This document shows, in pieces, positions 59,624 through 64,000 of a stretch of DNA of 64,000 nucleotides (the stretch's first letter is position 1; each line of letters starts with the position of its first letter). A program made the position numbers and the translations under genes. The DNA comes from Siphonodentalium dalli. Taxonomy: Eukaryota; Mollusca; Scaphopoda; Gadilida; Siphonodentaliidae. Location: NCBI GenBank assembly GCA_032622095.1, contig CP136061.1:93243345-93307344 (forward strand), read 5' to 3'. The notes below the pieces were generated by a model. The model was given only the letters and a program-made list of their open reading frames with translations. It did not search any database and had not been told where the DNA came from.

Positions 59624-59800
59624 AATAAATACAGAACACAACTTGCATCATAATCTCGAATCTTTTATCGAACTCGTTGCGGACGGCGCAAAGTTATATT
59701 TCGCTCGAGCTACGCTCTCGCGAAATATATCCTTGCGCCATCCACAACTCATTCGACAAAAAGAGTCTGATTAAGATGCGCGTTGTGTTCTGTCTATATA
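59624..59800. mobile_element. Foldback, arms about 80 bp
   Basis: AATAAATACAGAACACAAC with ATCATAATC pairs with GATTAAGATGCGCGTTG and GTTCTGTC. Inner arms GTTGCGGACGGCGCAA and TATATTTCGCTCGAG pair with CTCTCGCGAAATATAT and TTGCGCCATCCACAAC. GGTGTGGAATAAATA at the left edge is shared with the foldback at 59,175. Confidence 0.8.
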
Positions 59801-60990
59801 GTTTACTTAAGACGCATTGAAAGCAAGACAGACAAAACGACAAATGACCAACGCAAGACTTCTGGCCATGACCCATATACGGTGTAGACAATCTCCTCGT
59901 TTCTCATTCTTTCCTATTTTGGTGAGATTCTCGAAATGAATAGCCGAACTACATCAGATAGAACCTAAGCCGGAGATCTATGTCGAACATCGGGATGACA
60001 AACTGAAGTAATAGACCACACGGGCGACTGTAACCATGACTCGATCATAGGTCATCGTTGATTTGCGAAGTTAATCGTGGTTAAGACTGCGACGGCCGCA
60101 AATTCCCTCGCTATTGGGTGATCGACCTGTAAGATGGACCAGACAGTTATTTTACGCCACATGGCGGTTTTCGCTCCAAAGCACGCATAACAGTATTCAC
60201 TTTTGATGTTTTCCCTGTATTTAAAACCCACCGGCGTTTTGTCCCTTTGTCCTGACACGGCTCCTTAGCAGGCTATTATCAGCGATCTTACCATGCAAAT
60301 ATATTACTCATAGATCAGAATGGGCGGCATCATTTTCTCATTACGATATATATAATGCTTGGTATGTGCAAATTAACAACTCTTACAGAAATTGCCATGT
60401 TACGATCGGAATGACCGAAGTTTTAATATGGGTCCCCGATTTCGATGTATGGGTGAACCATTCACCTCTATGTCTGGCCGATACTGCGATGATGGGATCT
60501 ATAACCGAACCACATCAGATAAGGGGACATAATTCATCAGGAGTATCAGCACAACAGCGCAACAGCACAATGCTCTTTTTCCGAACTTGCATATCGTAAC
60601 CTACATCATGGCATGAATCTCTACTCTTGCTTACGCCCATACACTCTCTTAAAAATAACAATCCGTGAAGTACTTCAGAGTGCCAATACGTGTCTCAATT
60701 CCAAAGCGTATGGTATTTAGAATTATTAGGTTTTAAATATGGTAATACCAACAACCATTTGGTAGTACGTATCTCGGAATCAAATAGTGACCAACGTGAT
60801 TGCATCATTACTGTGCATTGTACCTAAATATTTGGTGCCACAGAGTACCCAAGCACGTACCCCAGAGTACCTGTCTTGATATTTGATAATTCAGAGTCCC
60901 AACAATTTGGTACATCAGAGTACCAATAATGTGGTACTCCCCACGGGACAAGTTCAATACCTACGTAGGTACCCTGGAGTACCTTCTGTA
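59801..60990. other. 1.2-kb interval without recognised genes
   Basis: Candidate frames (60,052-60,258 minus; 60,366-60,599 plus, with EVLIWVPDFDVWVNHSPLCL) have no domain I recognise. CATCAGATA segments at 59,950 and 60,512 recur. Near 60,840-60,985 CAGAGTACC and similar GTACC-containing words repeat irregularly. Confidence 0.35.
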
Positions 60991-61369
60991 TTAACCCTTT
61001 ACCCAACAGAAGGGCCCTGTGCCAATGCATTCTCTTATATATGCGAGTCGACCATAGGTCGCCTCGCATATATAAGAGAATGCATTGGCTTAACACATTA
61101 AAAATTATAAAATTGTTAAATAATGTAAGAAAAAATGGTAAAATTAGGCCAATGCATTCTCTTATATATGCGAGGCGACCTATTGTCGACTCGCATATAT
61201 AAGAGAATGCATTGGCACAGGGCATAACTGTAACTATCACAATGTGGTCAAGGAGCCGGTTCCAATGATATCCATATTTGTATGGTTCTATTGAGACAAA
61301 CCGAAGATAGTTTAGGCTGTTGAAGCTTTATTTGGCCGGTTTTGGCCGTTTCGTTGGGTAAAGGGTTAA
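60991..61369 (-). mobile_element. 379-bp TTAA-bounded double-hairpin MITE, copy 2 (inverted)
   Basis: This is the reverse-orientation copy of 55,886-56,270 with the same TTAACCCTTTACCCAACA ends. Hairpins lie at about 61,018-61,090 and 61,147-61,217. The long frame on the minus strand here (60,824-61,240) is an artefact of the hairpins. Confidence 0.85.
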
Positions 61370-62403
61370 GATAGATCACATTTCATCCGTTCAAAACCTC
61401 TAAACTTTGTTATGTTCTGACCTGTTCTGCTGGTGGATCTTTATAACATTGAACAAACAACATACGGACTAGATATTTTAATAATACGTGTTCCTTGCTA
61501 ATCTATTTCACATTACACTGAAAGTGACATGGTCTCAGTCCGCGATTGCATGATTGATTTTTGTGACTTATTAGCCGACATCGCAATAAATATTGAATGG
61601 ATTACCCAGGTGAAAATCCATGACACAAAACAAAATCGGATAACTTAGATTAGGATATTATCCATTGGTGTGTGTGGTGACTCGGAATAGCATGGCAGAG
61701 GTTATAATGGCGTTAGTTTTTCAAAAGTTTGATATAAAAACATTTACTTTTTTAAAATAAGCTCACTATGGGCCTATTTCAGAATCAAATAAGTCCAATA
61801 TGAACCTATATGAATATAGGATATGTTGCAGCACCAGATATGTGCTCTTTATATATGTGTTTTCAGTGTAGCCCGTACCATCCAACGGAATAACGGGTAA
61901 GTCCACTATGGGCTTATTCCAGAATCAAATAAGTCAAATATGAACCAATGTCAATATTCAGGTCCAATATAAACCTATCTGCACGAGGATATATTGAAGT
62001 AGCATAGTAAATATTACATCTCTATATATAAAAAGATTAAGATGTGTGTGTCATGTGCGCGAAGCGTACGCAGCGATCGCAGGCTGCTAACACACAAAGG
62101 GCCTCAGGCTCATCCTACACTGAATAATGGCTTCCGAAGGGTGTCTGTTTCTACCAGTGATATCATCAATTTGTATGTTATGGCGATATTATATTTTAAT
62201 CTATGTATTTCAAATATCAAGTTTCTCTTTTAGATAACCCATGTTGACCACATGTATAAATGTAAATATCATTATCATTATCTCCATACCTTTATTAAGG
62301 GAACGAGAAATAAATTAATTGAATAGAATAACCGACGTCACACAAATCATGCAATCTCGAGCTGGATCTTCATACGGCCTACTGATAAATATATTGTCAT
62401 GTG
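61370..62403. other. Interval with a 140-bp tandem duplication and a LINE-like tail
   Basis: CTCACTATGGGCCTATTTC at 61,763 and the similar CCACTATGGGCTTATTCC at 61,903 head two diverged 140-bp copies. At 62,228-62,330 CATGTATAAATGTAAATATC, CATTATCATTATC and finally AATAAATTAATTGAATAG resemble LINE 3' ends. No gene is supported. Confidence 0.4.
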
Positions 62404-63572
62404 CAGGGGGAGGTCTGCACATTTTATTCCGAACACTAGGCGCGGGTGGGTGGGTAATTCAGCAGACGACTTACACATTTTTTCCTGGCCCTGTAAATCT
62501 TTTCCTAGAGTCATCTTTCTTCAAAATAATTGGATAAAAAGTTTTAAGAATGCTTCTATTATTTGATAGCTATGCACTTAACTCTTGCGTGATAGGGGGG
62601 ATTTAGTTCAACATCAGTTAATAATGAGGGATGACACCAATGGGTAATAAAAAGATCAGCTTGCTAAATGTTTTCACCAAGGATCTAGTAATGGACATTG
62701 ACATGGAAAGGCTCAGATTTAAATAGTTCTATTATAAATGATTTATTCTACTTAATATAAATGAAAACATAACACAATAATATATTATTCAAATAAGTGT
62801 AAACTCTTCACCGAACTCTTCAAATATAAATAGACAATTTCAAAAAACCAAAATAAAATAAAACAAAGGTGTTGAAACAAACTTCGACCTATTTCAACGA
62901 TATTCGATATATGGGTTTATGCTCACCTCTGGATGGGAACTGTCAAATTTGAATGCTGGCAGCCATCTTGTATTTTACTCTTTGCATCACTAAATCATTT
63001 AACACACCCTGCAGAGCTTATCCCTCATCCGATCATCACCAAACCTCATATGGATCTTCGGTGTGATATCTCGATGGGTGCCCACCATTTTTTCCCAAAT
63101 TTGTAAAAAGAAAACATGGCTGCCATCTTGGATTTTACTCTTTGTATGACCAAATCCTTTAGGACACCTTACATGTCACATTTCTCATCCAATCGTCACC
63201 ATACTTCATATGGATCTTCGAGGTGACCTCTAGTAGATGATAGCCCCCATTTCCCCCAAAAAAAGTTTTAAACAAACATGGCCACCAGCAGCCATCTTGG
63301 ATTTTAAATGCCAATCCACCAGCACACCCTGCAGCCCACATTTTTTGTAGAATTGTTTTGAAACTTTACAGTCTTGTTGGTAAATAATCATGATATGGAA
63401 CATTGATCAGATAAGATCAGGAAAACTGAGTAAAATAGTCATTTAAAGCAGTTTGGAGGGGTGGGTCCCTATCCCAGAATCGGAAAAAATAAAAATTAGG
63501 GGGTGGTGGGTACACAGAGGGCAAAAAAAAAAATTCGCCTAGTGTCCGGAAATTTGTTCCTGACCACCCCTG
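62404..63572. mobile_element. 1.17-kb CAGGGG-ended element carrying inverted CCAAGATGGC repeats
   Basis: The left CAGGGGGAGGTCTGCAC...CGAACACTAGGCG...GGTGGGTGGGT is matched inversely by CGCCTAGTGTCCGGAAATTT and CCTGACCACCCCTG at the right. Inside, about 2.5 units of about 165 bp (GCAGCCATCTTGGATTTTA, CATATGGATCTTCG) are the reverse complement of 40,220-40,690. The flanks do not give a convincing target duplication. Confidence 0.65.
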
Positions 63573-64000
63573 CAATGTATGGGTATGAACTGAGAAAAAT
63601 ATCACCTGCATTTTTTTTTCGATGATAAACACTTCCTTGTCAAAACATCAAAAAGTCCCAGGGTTTGAACTGGTTGGACTTTGCTCTCTACGCGCGTAGC
63701 TAGAGTAGAGATGCATGCCATGTTATAATTGCAACTAGTATATCGCTGGTAGCCTGGTACCTTTATGTATCAAAATATTATATCACTTGTAGTCTGGTAC
63801 CTATTTGTATCAGAATAGGTGGCAGCATTGGTTCATAGTCCAGTTTTTCGTTTGACATAACAATGGACGCCTAATGGCCCGTCGACAATGCTTCTTCTGA
63901 CTAGGGTGACAATAATTGAATAGCCAGACACAGTATAATTGCCTATAGAAAATGATCAACTGGCCAATCCCACGCGGTTTCCATAAAACTGACTTCATCA
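63573..64000. other. Terminal interval, nothing recognised
   Basis: A short direct repeat, GTAGTCTGGTACCT and GTAGCCTGGTACCT at about 63,750-63,800, is the only visible structure. Confidence 0.4.

Noticed and set aside
60824-61240. 138-codon minus-strand frame
   Set aside because: It runs through both hairpins of the MITE at 60,991-61,369. The same peptide (NAFSYICEST) appears wherever the hairpin occurs, including 56,015-56,384.

Overview
This is an AT-rich piece of a large animal genome made almost entirely of repetitive DNA. I find no complete protein-coding gene, rRNA or tRNA. The evidence for a metazoan, probably an aquatic invertebrate and most likely a mollusc, is indirect. There are many short non-autonomous DNA transposons, a decayed reverse-transcriptase tail with a SAHKLAIE motif, repeat ends of the form poly-C hairpin followed by TGTCCGTCCGTC, and short LINE-like 3' tails. 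The species assignment is inference.

Region 1 (1-28,093) is dominated by one tandem array of about 430 copies of a 58-bp monomer (3,015-28,010). The array is not free-standing. It lies inside one copy of an interspersed element whose two other copies (1-485 and 935-1,545) carry only two to four older, 53-58-bp versions of the monomer. Between the element's 5' part and the array sits a 1,166-bp insertion (1,830-2,995) with perfect 73-bp terminal inverted repeats and a perfect 9-bp target duplication. The array shows a patchwork of local higher-order repeats with periods of 118, 174, 232, 312, about 470, 752, 932 and 1,605 bp. The many ORFs inside it are by-products of its periodicity.

Region 2 (28,094-43,515) is a mosaic of MITEs and foldbacks. 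It includes a 528-bp family in two direct copies (32,204 and 34,423), a 512-bp CACCC-ended element whose empty site is preserved 300 bp away, a 1.6-kb GGCCCGTTCC-ended element with an internal minisatellite, an inverted pair of elements built from CCTGATATATCAGG palindromes (38,466 and 40,732), several TTAA-bounded elements with paired hairpins, and a 625-bp hAT-like element with an 8-bp target duplication.

Region 3 (43,516-64,000) continues the same theme. It has an inverted pair of long-TIR elements (45,936 and 48,833), a GC-rich block at 47,041-47,345, foldbacks, a second tandem array (53-bp monomer, 54,612-55,833) grown from half of a TTAA-bounded foldback whose intact copies flank it, two oppositely oriented double-hairpin MITEs (55,886 and 60,991), a broken reverse-transcriptase C-terminus near 58,020-58,400, and CAGGGG-ended elements.

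The unifying observation is that several unrelated element families here contain internal tandem repeats at very different copy numbers: 2-4 versus about 430, 1 versus about 23, 10 versus 25, and 1 versus about 8. The window reads as a set of snapshots of satellite DNA arising inside short non-autonomous transposons. A few short open frames with reasonable composition (28,833; 35,863; and a minus-strand cluster at 44,292-45,322) are given as low-confidence candidates only.
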